Shown here: positions 42,011 to 53,960 of the stretch, in pieces
Position numbering within the stretch: position 1 is the stretch's first letter
Layout: each line of letters begins with the position of its first letter
Source: Hoplostethus atlanticus
Taxonomy: Eukaryota > Chordata > Actinopteri > Trachichthyiformes > Trachichthyidae
Direction: 5' to 3'
DNA: 64,000 bases
Assembly: GCA_034670405.1 (NCBI GenBank)
Contig: JAXDDX010000039.1
Location: forward strand, 636,001 to 700,000
The notes under the pieces: model-generated
Databases searched by the model: none
The model's input: only the letters and a program-made list of their open reading frames with translations
What the model was told of the DNA's origin: nothing
Position numbers and translations under genes: made by a program

Positions 42011-45000
42011 ATGGCCCAATAATTACGACACAGCTCAGCCCTATTACTGCTCCTCAACCTGCTACCTTTGTTTGGATAATTGGCCATTACTCAAGACGCC
42101 GTGACTAGCATGTGATTATGGTATGTCGAGGGTGTTGATGAATGCCTATTTACTCATTTTTAAAAATATGACTTACTGATTGATAACGGGGTTGAAGAGT
42201 TGAACTCGACTTTCTCAGCCAACACTAAACACATCTGTGAAAATAGAGAAAGGAATAATCATAGGAGATTCCTTTCTTGCAGCCATAGTGCTGAAAAGAC
42301 CCAAATGATCGAGTTTCCTGTTAATGATGAGACTTGTGGACTTCTTTGACTGGGGTATATATGTGTTCCAGTAATGGGGACCGACACAAAAGACACAAAA
42401 AGATGTTACTTTTTTATAACGTAAAATGAGTTGATCATGAAAAACTGTATTTTGAGCCTTAAAGGGCAGATGGATTCACAAAACTATTCCAAACTTTTTA
42501 GGTTATTGAAGAATTGTAATGATTTCAAATGACAGCTGGATGGAGACGGGACAGGAACAAAATCTCTTTTTAACAATGGTGAATATTTTACATGCAGAAT
42601 GATAGCGGGGCTTAAATGGCACCCTAATCATGTGATGTGTGTGTGGGCTGTTTGTGTGTGAACTGCACTTTATGTGTGCGATCTGTGTGACCCAGCGATA
42701 GAGCCTGAGGATCAGCAAATTGAAAGTGGGCGTGCTGTCTGTTCGGTCCCCCCTCCGCCTGCCAAGCGGCTACGTTGTCTTAGCCGAGCAGATGCTAAGA
42801 TGGAGCACCAACAAAAGAAGAAACTATTGACCTGTGACTTAATCCTCTAATCTCTGCTATACTGCGGTGTTGTGCAACCGCAATTGCAGAATGCTTTATC
42901 ATTCAGGGGAAAAAGGCGTGGTTTTACGACGGGTGGCCACCCCTCTGCAATGTGCCATGAAAACCTTGGCCCGTGGACCGCTGCTTTTGCTTGTGCATTC
43001 ACTAGACCTGCCTGAGCTTTTATTGTCGTCAATTCATTCATGCAACCAGCGTCTTATGTGAGAGGAGTTGCACGTCAATGTATACACAGCATGTTCTCAG
43101 GGACCGCTGGCTGTGTTATCACCTGCAGGTACAGTATGGCTCCAGGAGCTTTTTTTAAAAAAAAAGCCTGTACGGAGGCGCAGTAAACCAGTGAAATGGG
43201 ACATCAGGAGTCAAAGAGCAGCGCTTCAACGGCTTAATGATGCAGCTGAATCCAACTCCGTCAGGCAGTAAACTCTTTAATATGCTGTTAATTATTTCTG
43301 AGAGATTGGATATTGATTAAAAAGCAAAATGGTTTTAATTATAACTCCAGCGCTAGCGCCATCCCAAGTGAAGACAATTTTAGCCTGTACGTGAGAAGAA
43401 CGTCTAACGACACCGCCGAAACCTCAAGCTGCAGACCTGCCAACGCTGATCCACCCTCCACATTTGAAATTCATGACCTGATTCCTGCTCTGCGCAGCGA
43501 TTTCAGAACATGCTTTGCCCACCCAGGTAATTCCTTCAAATCATGCTTGGGTAACTCGAGCTTGTTTTCTTTTTAACACGTTTCTGCTGCACTTGGAAAT
43601 GAGGCTCGTTTGTGAAAGGGGGGTGAGGTGGATGCGTTTAACCATGCCATGTTGCGTTTGAGATCAGTAACAGGACAAAGAAGTCTTTATGAAGTTCTTG
43701 CTCACCTGCATTTGTATGAACGATGCATGCATGTAGACAATATAATATTAGTTCATTGGACCTCAAAGATTTTTTAACTACAGTGTAAAGTTTGAATACA
43801 GTCGTGACTCGGAGACCAGACTTTTTCTTTTGTCTGTCTCAAATAGTAAAGAGCTGAATTGTACTCCCAGGCGAACCGATGCTTTCTGGATGCCTGATGA
43901 TGTGAGTTTGCTATGGGCTGTGGCTCTACTGGTGCAGCGGGGGAGTGAATGGCTTGTTGGTCCCCAGGCAGACAGACCCTAGCTCACCTTACCTTGCCGC
44001 TCGCCTCAGAGGCTGGCTCAGGATTTAACTATGGCCTTGGACAGGATCTAGGGAATGCAGATGAGGATAGGCACTCAAGACTGCCACCAAAACGCTCGCT
44101 CTGCCAGTGCCTTAAGTGGTCTATTTGTGATTCAGCAGCAGGATCTCGCTGGCTGCCAGGCTGGCATGGAATCAAGCTCCCAGGGGGAGTGTGTGTTAAT
44201 GCAGGCCCCCAGGCCCAGGGACCAGGGTAATTGGGTTCGCATGGTCGGTGTCAGGGCACCCCTGCCGCTTCCAACACAAAGGCCACCTCCCAGCCAAGCT
44301 GTTAGGGACATAGAGACAAACCCCTACTGATCACTGCTCTGATTCTCTGGAAGGGCTTATTGAATTACTGGAATGTTGTATGTGGTTTTTCGTGAGGACC
44401 TGCAGATTGCACAATGAGCTGAGGGCCTTGCTCTCGTATGTGCTGCTCTCATCTGCCTAGATCACTCTCTCTCTCTCTCTCTCTTTATCTATTTCCCTCC
44501 TTGTCTCCAGCCCTCCTTCCTGCAGCCATCTACCCTCCCCAACCCCTCCCAGCGCTAACATGGAAAATGGCCGACTGCTGAGAGTATTTTCTCTAATATC
44601 CCCAAACGGCATAATTACTGCCATGTCCATTCAGATGCCTCCCTGGGTTTGACTGTGTCTCGTTCAGGGTCACAAAGCCTGTTTTTTTTTTTTTGCTTTG
44701 TGGCCTCTCAACAGAGCCTGCAGCGTCTCGGCTGATCCACAACCAGCTTTCAGATCCCCCGACTGCTTTGAGCCTCTGTCCCTTGTATGCCTGTATGTCC
44801 GTCTGTCTGCAGAGGTTAGATGCTGTCATATTCTGCCGATGCCTCTATTACTCAAGAGCTTTCGTGATACCGTGTACTTTGAAGACCTCGATTTGTTGCG
44901 GCGGCGGCTAATAAGACTAAAGGTGGCCCTCTCTCGCCTCTTTAAGGTTCAGTGGGTTTAAAGGAACTCGGCGTTTAGCTTCGCCTTGTCGACAACTCTC

Positions 45001-46002
45001 TCTCCTCTGCGTTTAACTGCCCCGTAGCCGTAGTCGCACTCCCGATTGATTGGCAGAATAATTATGGACTTGATTTGTTCAACCACAGGCGAAGTGGGAT
45101 TGAGGGAGTCGGGGATACGGGGAGAGCATGTACGCTGTTTTTTCTTTTTTAAGAGCGCAGCAGCGAGGTTCGCCCGCCTGCATCTTAAAAACCAACTGTA
45201 ACACAACGTAGCCCACTACCGACGGCACATAGATAACACTGTAAAACACACACACACACACACTCACACACTTTTGCTGGCAGTGAGGAGGCCCCCTGTT
45301 GGCGCCCGGCTTTGCTGTAGGCTGCAATAAGCTGAACAATGTGCTCAGCCGCGTGAGTGGTGAAGCGATAATTGACACATCCTAAAAATGCAAGTAAGGA
45401 CTGGGTTATTAATGCTTTCTTCCTGGGGGTGGTTTCAGCGGAACCATTAAGCCTTTAATTGAGAAGGAAGACTGACATTAAAAGCCGTTGCCTTGGCATT
45501 GCTGTTACCTACTTTTTGTTTTTTAATGAAGACGAGGCTTAGAGTTGTTACCTGCATGATTATGGCGCGCACGTGCAGTCGCAATGCACATGCTATTTTA
45601 GTTTCTGAGTTCTCAAAAATAACTCCATAAGTCCTGTGGCCCCGAGGGCTGGAAAACATGAGGAATCTCCCTTTGACTGAAGGGCAGGTGAGCGGAGTTC
45701 CCACCCCTCCCTGTTTATATCACCCCTGCAACTGCTAGGAAAACAAGGGCTTCTCCCACGCAAGATATAAAGCCGTTGATATGGAAGGTATGACCTGGGT
45801 TTCGGTCGAGAGTAAAGATGCCAAAGGCTTGTTACCAGGTTACATCACTGTTGTTGTTGTTGTGAGTGCGTGTGCCAGATCTTCAGGCGTAGCAGAGGGA
45901 GCACGCTTAGCGATTCCCCCTCTCTTTTGCCAAGTTACCATCACACTACAGGAAGATTCTTGTCATAATAAGCTTTTCCCTTTCTTCTTCTTCTTCTCTA
46001 CC

Positions 46003-46015
46003 TCTCTCTCTCTCT

Positions 46016-46051
<36 letters not shown>
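46003..46051. repeat. Compound (CT)n(CA)n microsatellite
   Basis: A CT run (46003-46016) passes directly into a CA run (46017-46051), preceded by a CTT-rich patch. Confidence 0.9.
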
Positions 46052-46052
<1 letters not shown>

Positions 46053-47056
46053 AAACTCTGGGCAGCATTTAACCATCAGTGGTGTAAATATTTATTGTTG
46101 GCTGTTTGAATGTAGTGACATTGTTTTGAACACCGCATTCATCATGTCTACAGTCTTGAGGTAGAACGTGCAGCGGCGCAACCATCTCAGGTCTTAATGG
46201 TCTCCTCTGTGTAGCTGAGCAGACATATGCTGCCGGAGTGTTAACTGTGACAGATGCATGACTGCAGTAAAAGGGGATTAATTGCGGAAATTGCAGATAA
46301 GTGCAGGAGAGCACTGGTCTGGTACCTATCAACAGTCTTGTGTCTGCAAGAGGGGGTGAGAATGGAGAGCTGAGTAGCCTAGCTCTGCCCTCCGAGAGGA
46401 AATGATGGCCGTAATGCTCAAGGTTGAGGGAAGTGCTGTCGGAGGGTAAAAATAGCTTGTTATATATTATAAATATAAAATAGGGTAGAAAATGGCACTT
46501 AGTGTAGCTTTGTTACACTTAAAAAAATCATTTCATGCTGTGCCATGTACTGAAATTTTGCAATAGTGGAAATGGGGACCAGCACTGATTTTATAACGCA
46601 ATTGCGTCTTCGTACTTCCCTTACACGATGCAGTTGACGTAATCTGCCCTGATGTTGCCTTGAGTAATCCCTGGTTGTTACTCAGCTTATTGCCTCATTG
46701 AGGATGCTTGAATAAAAGAGAGTTGGCACACGGATAATGACCGTGCTGTCAGTTTGATTGAGCCACTTCAGACTTACTAGCTGAGACACAAAACACAATC
46801 ACTGATTTGCTGTCAGAGCTCTATTGGCAGCAAAAACGATAAGTCCTGTCAAGAACTTGGCAAATTAAGATGTTTCAAAAAATGCTTTCAATTTCTCATT
46901 CAGAACTAAATCTGCCATTAATCCCCGGCGGATAAAGAAACTTGAGCGTTGAATAGAGAATGAATTTGACCATCCATTTCTTCCCCTCAGCCGTCGAAAA
47001 TGCGTTCAGTGCTCCTTTTCTAAAAACAAATTAAAGTCGAGAGAAAAAAAAGCTGA

Positions 47057-47077
47057 TTTTTTTTTTTTTTTTTTTAG
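47057..47077. repeat. Poly-T tract
   Basis: Homopolymer T run in the presumed foxj3 intron 1, preceded by a poly-A patch. It may be the tail of an unrecognised element on the minus strand. Confidence 0.7.
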
Positions 47078-50064
47078 AGGCGATGACAGTGACAGAGCCA
47101 GCCAGATCAAAGCGTCCATGTGTGTCCATAAACGTAGTGGCCTCAACTCTCTGACCCCTCGTGTGCAGCCGCTGTTGCCCCTTCTTCTTCTTCTGATGCC
47201 AGTGTGGCCATGCCTCTCTGGCCCCCTCACCCCTCCCCTACTGCTCCCTTTCTCCCTGACTTTTCTTCTCTCCCGTCCCACCTCTGCCTTACCCCCCCCC
47301 CCCAGACCCACTGGTGAACACACTCAGACAGTCTTCCCTGACACGGCAGCAGGCTGGGGCTTGTCTCGGCTCTGACTGTCCCAGAGCCTGACAGGGTAAT
47401 GAATGCTGCCTTACTGGCTGCTCGGTGCTGCGCTTCATCATTCCTGGCACAGCCCATGGTTCTCTAATTAAGACACTGACTCGGCCCTGCAGATTAGGAA
47501 GCATCTGGATCATTAGCGCGAGGGTCAAATGGCATTCGTCTCCGTGTTGCGGGGCGGAGAGCCTTTCATCGTCTCCTGCTTCTGTTCGCTCACCTCTCAC
47601 GACCACCCGGAGACTCTGCTTGCTTCCTCCTCTTCCCCCTCCAGTCATACCTAGGGCTTGGTATCATTAGAAACCATATATCGATATATGTATATGGAAC
47701 CAAAACGTGACGATTTGTACCGTGGAAGTCCAAAATGGTTCGCGATATTAACTAAATCTTATCAATTAGCAACGCCACCAAACTGTAGACTAGTCGGTTT
47801 TCATTTACATACTCTGCCAGAGGGCGGAGTCAGTAATCCTAGATCCTAGCTTGCTTGACTGCCGTTATGACTGGCGGTATGACGCCGACGTTCACTCGAG
47901 ACCCGGAAGAGCCCAAATGTGTAGCATGCAAAAGGCAATTGGAAAGCAGTGAAATCGAAATAGAGGACGCTCCGTCAAACTTTAAATTTTAAGTTTTATT
48001 AAGACAATCATCCGCTTTTTAAAAGCTGATTTTATTTTATTTAAGAGATTCTACTATTTGCTTTTTGCACTGAAAAATATTGAAGAAATAAATAAACCCG
48101 TGGCCGATGTGAGGGGTTGTGGCTGAGCCCTTGTCTGGACGCGGGAGGGAATCAGGCTGGTGGGCTGGTTCTCCATGCATCCACACCGGCTGCCTCCAAT
48201 TGAGACTAATTGGATAACAGCAGCCTGGGACTGTGTGTGTCTTTTTCCAGTGTGGGAACGAGGCGGGAGAGCAGGCGGGAGCGACATGAGTTGGTTTCTG
48301 ATTTTTGAGTTTAAATAAAATGCCCAAACTGTATTTCCCCGGCACCGGCCACCACTGTAGCGAACTCACTACTCCGGGTCTCGACAGACGGCGACAGGAT
48401 GCAGCGAAATGCGGTTTCGCAATTTAAACGCAAAATCATAAATCAGCTCAAGCCACCCTCCCGCATCCAGCCGAGGGCTCACCCACAGCCCCTCCCATCT
48501 GCAACCATTATAAAAACTACAAGAAATGGTTCAACTTGAAGTTGGCACGGTCCTGGTACATGTCATCCCCAGACTTATGTCCTGTTGAGAGTGTGCTAGT
48601 GGAGCCTCTCCATCTTTTGCCTTTGCCACCGTTTAAAGAGGAAAATGGCTGTCATTAGCAGTTGGTGACTCACCTTTACTTCAGTTACAGGGTGGAGGTA
48701 TCTAGCGCTAGTCTTTTCTTGGATGAGGAGACACACCTGTCAGTAGTCAGTGGCCTGTGCCTGTTGCACAAATAAGCTAAAAACAAACCTGTAAGTCTGC
48801 TCATGACTGAGGAGGACGAGGGAGTTGGTTCAGAGTTAGTTGTTTTCATCAAGCCCACCAACTTGTGAACAAAACATGCTTTTAGTGTGCGTGGAAGGAA
48901 CAGTAAATGACCAGCACGTTCCCAAGTGAGCAGGCAGCAGCTTTAAAATGAACAAGGAAATCTAGACGAATTGATAAGGCATAGATTTGTTTTGCTCAGA
49001 AAAATCATTTCAGGGGAAACTCCAGGGAATTCATGCAACATAAGGGAGGAAGAACATGAGGGAGGATTGAAGAGGATGCCGGCCAATGCCTCTCTCACAG
49101 TAGACTTTGTTTTGCCACCCTCAGATTTCTGTTTTGATGTATGAAAAATGGTATAATCGCCAGGCTCTGCCGAGAGCTTGCCAGCTGTCTACACCGATCC
49201 GAGATATTGAATTAGCTACCGGGCACTGACTAACCCCCACGATGAGAGATCAGTTGAAGAGGACAACCACAAACTGCTCCTGACCATCAGCCGTCAATGC
49301 GGTTTGACCAATTTAGGAGTTTCTCACTCATTATTTCTGCTGCACCCCAAATCAGCAGCAAAGGCCTGTGAGAATATACAGTTATACACAGTTAGTCCAT
49401 ATAGGCCCATACGCATGCACCCATACTCCACATGCACTTTTCAACTAGCTGATATAGTAACACGTTTAGATTGCGAATGTCCCTATCCAAATGGTTTTGT
49501 GTCTTTGAAATGATTTCAAACCTTTTTTTTAACATTTTCTTTTAATATAAAAAGTGATGAAGATGACCATCTTGAGAAACACATTTTAACAATCTAAGCC
49601 AAATTGTGTGGACAGTAGGCCAGAAAAATCACCTAATCAAAGATCAACAGTTTGTAATGAAAAAGTTGTTTAAAGAATTTGTGTTGAATTGTATTAATTC
49701 AATCTATTTCCACACGGCAAACAAATACTTTTATTGTGAACAGAAGCTATTTTAATTCTCAAGAGCAGTCAAACCTGTATCCATCCCAAGTCTGACATGA
49801 GATTTCCCCCCGGGGATTAATAAAGTACCTACCCACACACACACACACACAAACACTGTGCATGCTTAGTCAAGAAAATAAATCCCACAACCTGGCCAGG
49901 ATTCCTCTTATTTTCCCGCCTGTTCCCTTTTTTCCCCTGCACCAGATTGCAGTGTCATGCCTGTACAGGGGGCTGTTTTTATACCGAGGCCCGTGTTCAC
50001 CTAGGCTTGTAACTTTAGGCCTCTCTACTCTGCCGCTCTATTTTAAGACAGAGAGGGCAGTGTG

Positions 50065-50066
50065 CC

Positions 50067-50100
<34 letters not shown>

Positions 50101-50265
50101 CAGGCTGTTTGCGGGCTGCACACTGCACGGCAGACATGCACAGAGCCGACGACAGGACGTTTGGCAAGACGACACTGGCTGGCTTGTTTACGGCAGAGGC
50201 TCCATTTGGGGGAGGAGGCAGGCAGGCAGGCAGGCAGGGAGGGAGGGAGGGAGGAGGGAGGGAGG
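50065..50265. repeat. Purine-rich (GA)n and (GGCA)n(GGGA)n tracts
   Basis: A GA run lies at about 50075-50100, and a GGCA array passing into GGGA repeats lies at about 50216-50260. Both lie 0.4-0.6 kb upstream of the first foxj3 coding exon on the sense strand. Confidence 0.8.
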
Positions 50266-50658
50266 AGAGGGGTTTACTACCCTCAAGAGAGTTGGAATTC
50301 CTCCTGAGCCATTCCCCCATTTGGCTAGCAGTTGTGAAAACAATTCCCTTGCATTTACTCTCTCTCTCCGTGCAGATGGATTTCCAGCTATGAGTCAGCT
50401 CTGAGCAGCAAGCGGTGGAGAAAGTGGTGGGCTTGTGTTCTCCAGCGCAGGGAATACAACTGTACCACATCGAGACGCTTGATTTTTAGTGTTTGGTGCA
50501 CTGTTCAGAGTTTCTTCCCCTCTCATATTTCTTCATGGAGTTGTTCTCTGCAGTACTGCTGATATACATTTTCATATCTAATGTTTAGCTAGCCGTTAGC
50601 TACCAGTACCAAATAGCAGTCGACTGACAAAGCCCATGTCTGTCTCCTGTCTCCCCAG

Positions 50659-51161
50659 AGTTGACCTAGAGAAGACTGCTAAGCTGATGTCCTGAACTGA
50701 AGGAGCCCTGTCTTCATCCTCAACCAGTCACTTTCAGTTTGTTACTCCACGGCTGGTCTGCTCTCCATCAGTCACCAACCACCAACAACCACCGCCGCCA
50801 CCTTCTCCCCCACCCCCCTCCTGCCCAGCCTGCCGTCGCCATGACGTCGGAGCTGGAGAGTAGCCTGACCTCCATGGATTGGCTCCCTCAGCTGACCATG
50901 CAGGCGGCCATCCGCAAGGCGGACGCCCATAACACCCACGGGCCGGGCATGGGCAAGAAGAGCACCCTTCTGGACCCCAACACCACGCTGGACCAGGAGG
51001 AGGTGCAGCAGCACAAGGACGGCAAGCCGCCCTACAGCTACGCCAGCCTCATCACGTTCGCCATCAACAGCTCGCCAAAGAAGAAGATGACACTGAGCGA
51101 GATCTACCAGTGGATCTGTGATAACTTCCCCTACTACAGGGAGGCGGGCAGTGGCTGGAAG
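50659..51161 (+). CDS. foxj3: foxj3 first coding exon (forkhead box J3, partial)
   Basis: The exon is opened by a good acceptor (gtctccccag) and closed by AAG followed by gtgaga. Coding begins at the ATG at 50841 and gives 107 residues in phase 0. They match human FOXJ3 closely: [20 protein letters not shown], then [20 protein letters not shown], then the first half of the forkhead domain from [17 protein letters not shown] (residue 62) through [20 protein letters not shown] to GSGWK. FOXJ3 is a nuclear winged-helix transcription factor. The recognition helix (the NSIRHNLSLNKCF part in human) must be in the next exon, which I did not find up to 64000. The frame stays open upstream of 50841 but with no ATG, so the short human N-terminal extension is not seen here. 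182 bases of this exon are 5' UTR. Confidence 0.96.
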
Positions 51162-51928
51162 GTGAGAGAGGGAGACTTTTCAAGACTGTGGTTTGAATAG
51201 AAATAGGCTTTAAGGACAGGCAGACATAAGAGTTTAAAGATATCATGATGATGGTAAAGTTGCATGTGATTCTGTATGTCAAAATATGAACCTTATTCTT
51301 AATGCTGGTGACAGTAATCTCCCATCTGTGTGTCTTCTGCAGTAGCATGTCTATTCTTCACTAGCCTTAAGTTGAGGATTCAGCCGTTGACAGCAGAGAG
51401 GGCTGAAGTTAATATCGCTTAACCTTCCTGGGCATTGTGTTAAACAACGGCGAGATGGCGTCGATAATCGCCGCTGTCACTCCCGAAAGCTCAGAGAGAA
51501 ACTATGACTGCGCCAGATCACTCTCAAGCCCCTTTACGTCTCCCTACTGTCGCCGCCCCGAGAGAAGCGTGTGAAGTGTAAAACCCTGGATTAATATTCA
51601 GAGTGGCCCCTATCTGGTGAACACAGACTAAATAGCCCATTCATGGGTGGTATTATTCATTGCAGATGCCTCGATAGGAGAAGGCCATTATGCAGGAGGA
51701 GAGAGTCAGTGCTGTGTCATCATCTCAAGGAGCCCATGATATACTGAGATGAAGCTATGCTGATTGCCTTTTAAAGGGCCCAGATGGAAATTGATATTAG
51801 AATGAGTTTTCCAATCAGTCGACGTTTATTGGGAATAGAATCTGAGGCACTGCTTTATTGCAGTCAGACAAGATGTATGAAGCCCATTTCCTGGGGCGAC
51901 AAGATCTGGCATTGTTTAGGCTGTATGG

Positions 51929-51930
<2 letters not shown>

Positions 51931-51964
<34 letters not shown>
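51931..51964. repeat. (GT)n microsatellite
   Basis: Uninterrupted GT run of 34 bases. Confidence 0.95.
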
Positions 51965-51967
<3 letters not shown>

Positions 51968-52380
51968 AGAAAACGTGTTGAATCATTATAAATGGTTTGA
52001 TTTTTGGCCTTTTGGAAGGAAATTAATAGTTATTTTTTTGCAAACTTTATTTCCTCTTTTACCTTCGTCATTCTTTATTGGGTTTTCAACTAGATAGCCT
52101 GTTTTCTGTCCTTGTGTCTTTGTGCATTTTCAGCTTAACAGTTAACAGACATCAGTAAGTGTATTTTGTGTATCGCCTACCTTCTTATTCATTGAATTCA
52201 ACATATACATCTTCTCTACAGATACTGGTACAAGGTTACCACACTATATTCCACTATCTTGTTGCTGCATGTAAGATCTGCTCTCAGTTGTAATTGCAGA
52301 CTTATAAGGTTTCAGTATCCATCTTGATATGTCAGACAGGGCAGGTGTGAGTAGTGACAGCTGGACTTATGGACTTGGGG

Positions 52381-52500
52381 ACTTCGCTTTTTGATTGACT
52401 CTTTTATCCAAAGAGGCTTACAGTACCATGAGTGCATGCATGTTTCTAATGGGTGGCCCCTGTTGGAATAAACCCCAAACCCTGGCAGGGTTTAGATGGT
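52381..52500 (-). mobile_element. L2-type LINE (or dependent SINE) 3' tail, reverse orientation
   Basis: Read on the minus strand, 52399-52415 gives CTCTTTGGATAAAAGAG, a perfect 6-base stem around a GGATA loop. This is the 3' hairpin known from L2-clade LINEs such as eel UnaL2, where reverse transcriptase recognises it. The flanking ACTGTAAGC also fits the usual tail (..TGTAAGTCG). The rest of the element is decayed and its other end is not visible. Confidence 0.6.
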
Positions 52501-53637
52501 AGATAGTACGGATAGGACCACTAGATTCATTTACCAAAGCATAGCCAGGGTTCCTATGGTCATGGAAAACCTGGAAGAGTTATGAACATGTGCATATAGT
52601 TTTGGAAATGTCATGGAACTTTGTTGATAATCTTTTCTTTCCAACCAGTGAAATGTTTAATGTCAAGCTTGACTGCGTGTTCATCCACTTCCCTTTGAGG
52701 AATAAAAACCCAAATCAGAAATGTCCTGATAGTATCGGTCCTAGGTGAAGGTTGTAGCCAGAAATGTGTTTATTTATTAGTTTAGTTATTTTGCTTATTT
52801 GACAATGTAGCTTAATGGCTGTAAATATGCCAGATTTAGCCACAAAGCTAATTTTCATCTGCAGTCGCTGGGCAGGCTGATGGATTAAAACATACAGTAA
52901 AAATAATAGCACAGACATGTTAGTTTAAAAATAAACAGATTAAATACAGGTGGGCATAAAAGCAAGCATAGTCTCCAGCAAGACCAATCCATCCTCCGCA
53001 CAGAAAACAACATGCAGCACATACATCACATACAGCATCTCGTGCATCACTTGACAAATGGTGAGTGCCGACACCGCGGCATGCATCACAGGACCAAAAC
53101 TGGACCAATGTTTATGTTCTGATATGGATGCGTGTTGGTCCACTGTTTAGCATGTTTTGAAAATGATCTAGGAGTTGTAATGCCCCTTAAGCCTGTGGGT
53201 GTGGCGTTCCCATTGTGTGCTGCTCGAGAGGAAAAGGCAATAAGACATATAAGACCTGGGACATTCAGATCAGCCAAAAAATGTATTGCAGCACAGACTC
53301 TGGCAAATATCGGTCTTAGAAATGGTGCTGTATGTCCTGGAATAGTCTTGGAAAAGTCAGTAAGGGGCTGTGTGCATCGTAGTCAACAGCTTGTTCATCC
53401 ATTCATTTAGTAAAGGCTTCATACGTCAATAGATTCTGGTCCAAATGTGGGCAGCAACTGTAGAAATACCCCTCACATTAAAGTGTTAAAACCACATCAC
53501 TCTAACCAGGATGCTATACAGAACAGGAAACACTGAAACAAATCTCCAAACTGCGTCAGAATTTTTTCTCAATTCTCATTACATGGGGTTTTCCCTGCCA
53601 TCGCTTTTTTCTGAGAATCTTAACTAACTGAAATATA

Positions 53638-53770
53638 CTGGGTGTTTAAAAAGTAGGCATATCATTTAAATAAGAATAAGAAGAATAATAACAACAATAA
53701 TGCAATTTTAGTGCATCATACTTATATAATAATGTATATAAATATCTATACCTACTTTTGAAACAGGCTG
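53638..53770. mobile_element. MITE, 133 bp, with about 24-base terminal inverted repeats and TA duplication
   Basis: The left end CTGGGTGTTTAAAAAGTAGG continues CATA. It pairs with the right end, whose reverse complement is CAGCCTGTTTCAAAAGTAGG continuing TATA: about 19 of 24 positions match. TA flanks both sides (53636-53637 and 53771-53772). The internal sequence is AT-rich with no ORF. TA duplication and end structure suggest a Tc1/mariner-type parent, though the family is inferred. Confidence 0.65.
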
Positions 53771-53942
53771 TATATTTCTGAAATATTGTTTTGTGTGTTT
53801 AGTTTCTTTCAAGACATTTCAATCAATTCCAATAATGCCGTGTCCTTGCAGGGCCTTGTGAATGGGCTCCTATAGCTTTACGTCTGTTCCTTCAAAACCC
53901 ATCACACAGATGATATTTCCGTCTAAGCCTCTGCTAAAGCCT

Positions 53943-53960
53943 GGGGGGGGGGGGGGGGGG
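53943..53960. repeat. Poly-G tract
   Basis: Eighteen G in a row on the foxj3 sense strand. Confidence 0.9.

Larger units (their letters stand above)
26022..50658 (+). other. foxj3: Probable foxj3 intron 1 (about 24.6 kb)
   Basis: No open frame in this interval looks like a conserved protein or has paired splice sites with coding character. The stretch contains numerous microsatellites, one clear tRNA-derived SINE (38929-39108), a possible hAT-type remnant near 47.65 kb, and long unique mixed-composition segments. Many of these (for example 28.9-30.3, 38.3-38.8, 43.3-43.5 and 44.6-45.4 kb) have the look of non-repetitive sequence that could contain enhancers, but conservation cannot be judged from one genome. 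Confidence 0.5.

Noticed and set aside
47650-47990. Possible hAT-type MITE beginning 'tagggcttggtatcat'
   Set aside because: The left end resembles a common fish hAT end, but no right inverted end is visible, so it is mentioned only within the intron entry.
49862-50404. 180-codon open frame upstream of foxj3
   Set aside because: Much of it translates GA and GGCA/GGGA simple repeats, has no recognisable domain, and two other frames are open over the same tract.
50739-50840. N-terminal extension of foxj3 upstream of the ATG at 50841
   Set aside because: The frame is open but the codon at 50739 is TTG, not ATG, and the extension does not resemble the human N-terminus. The ATG at 50841 matches the known MTSELESS start.
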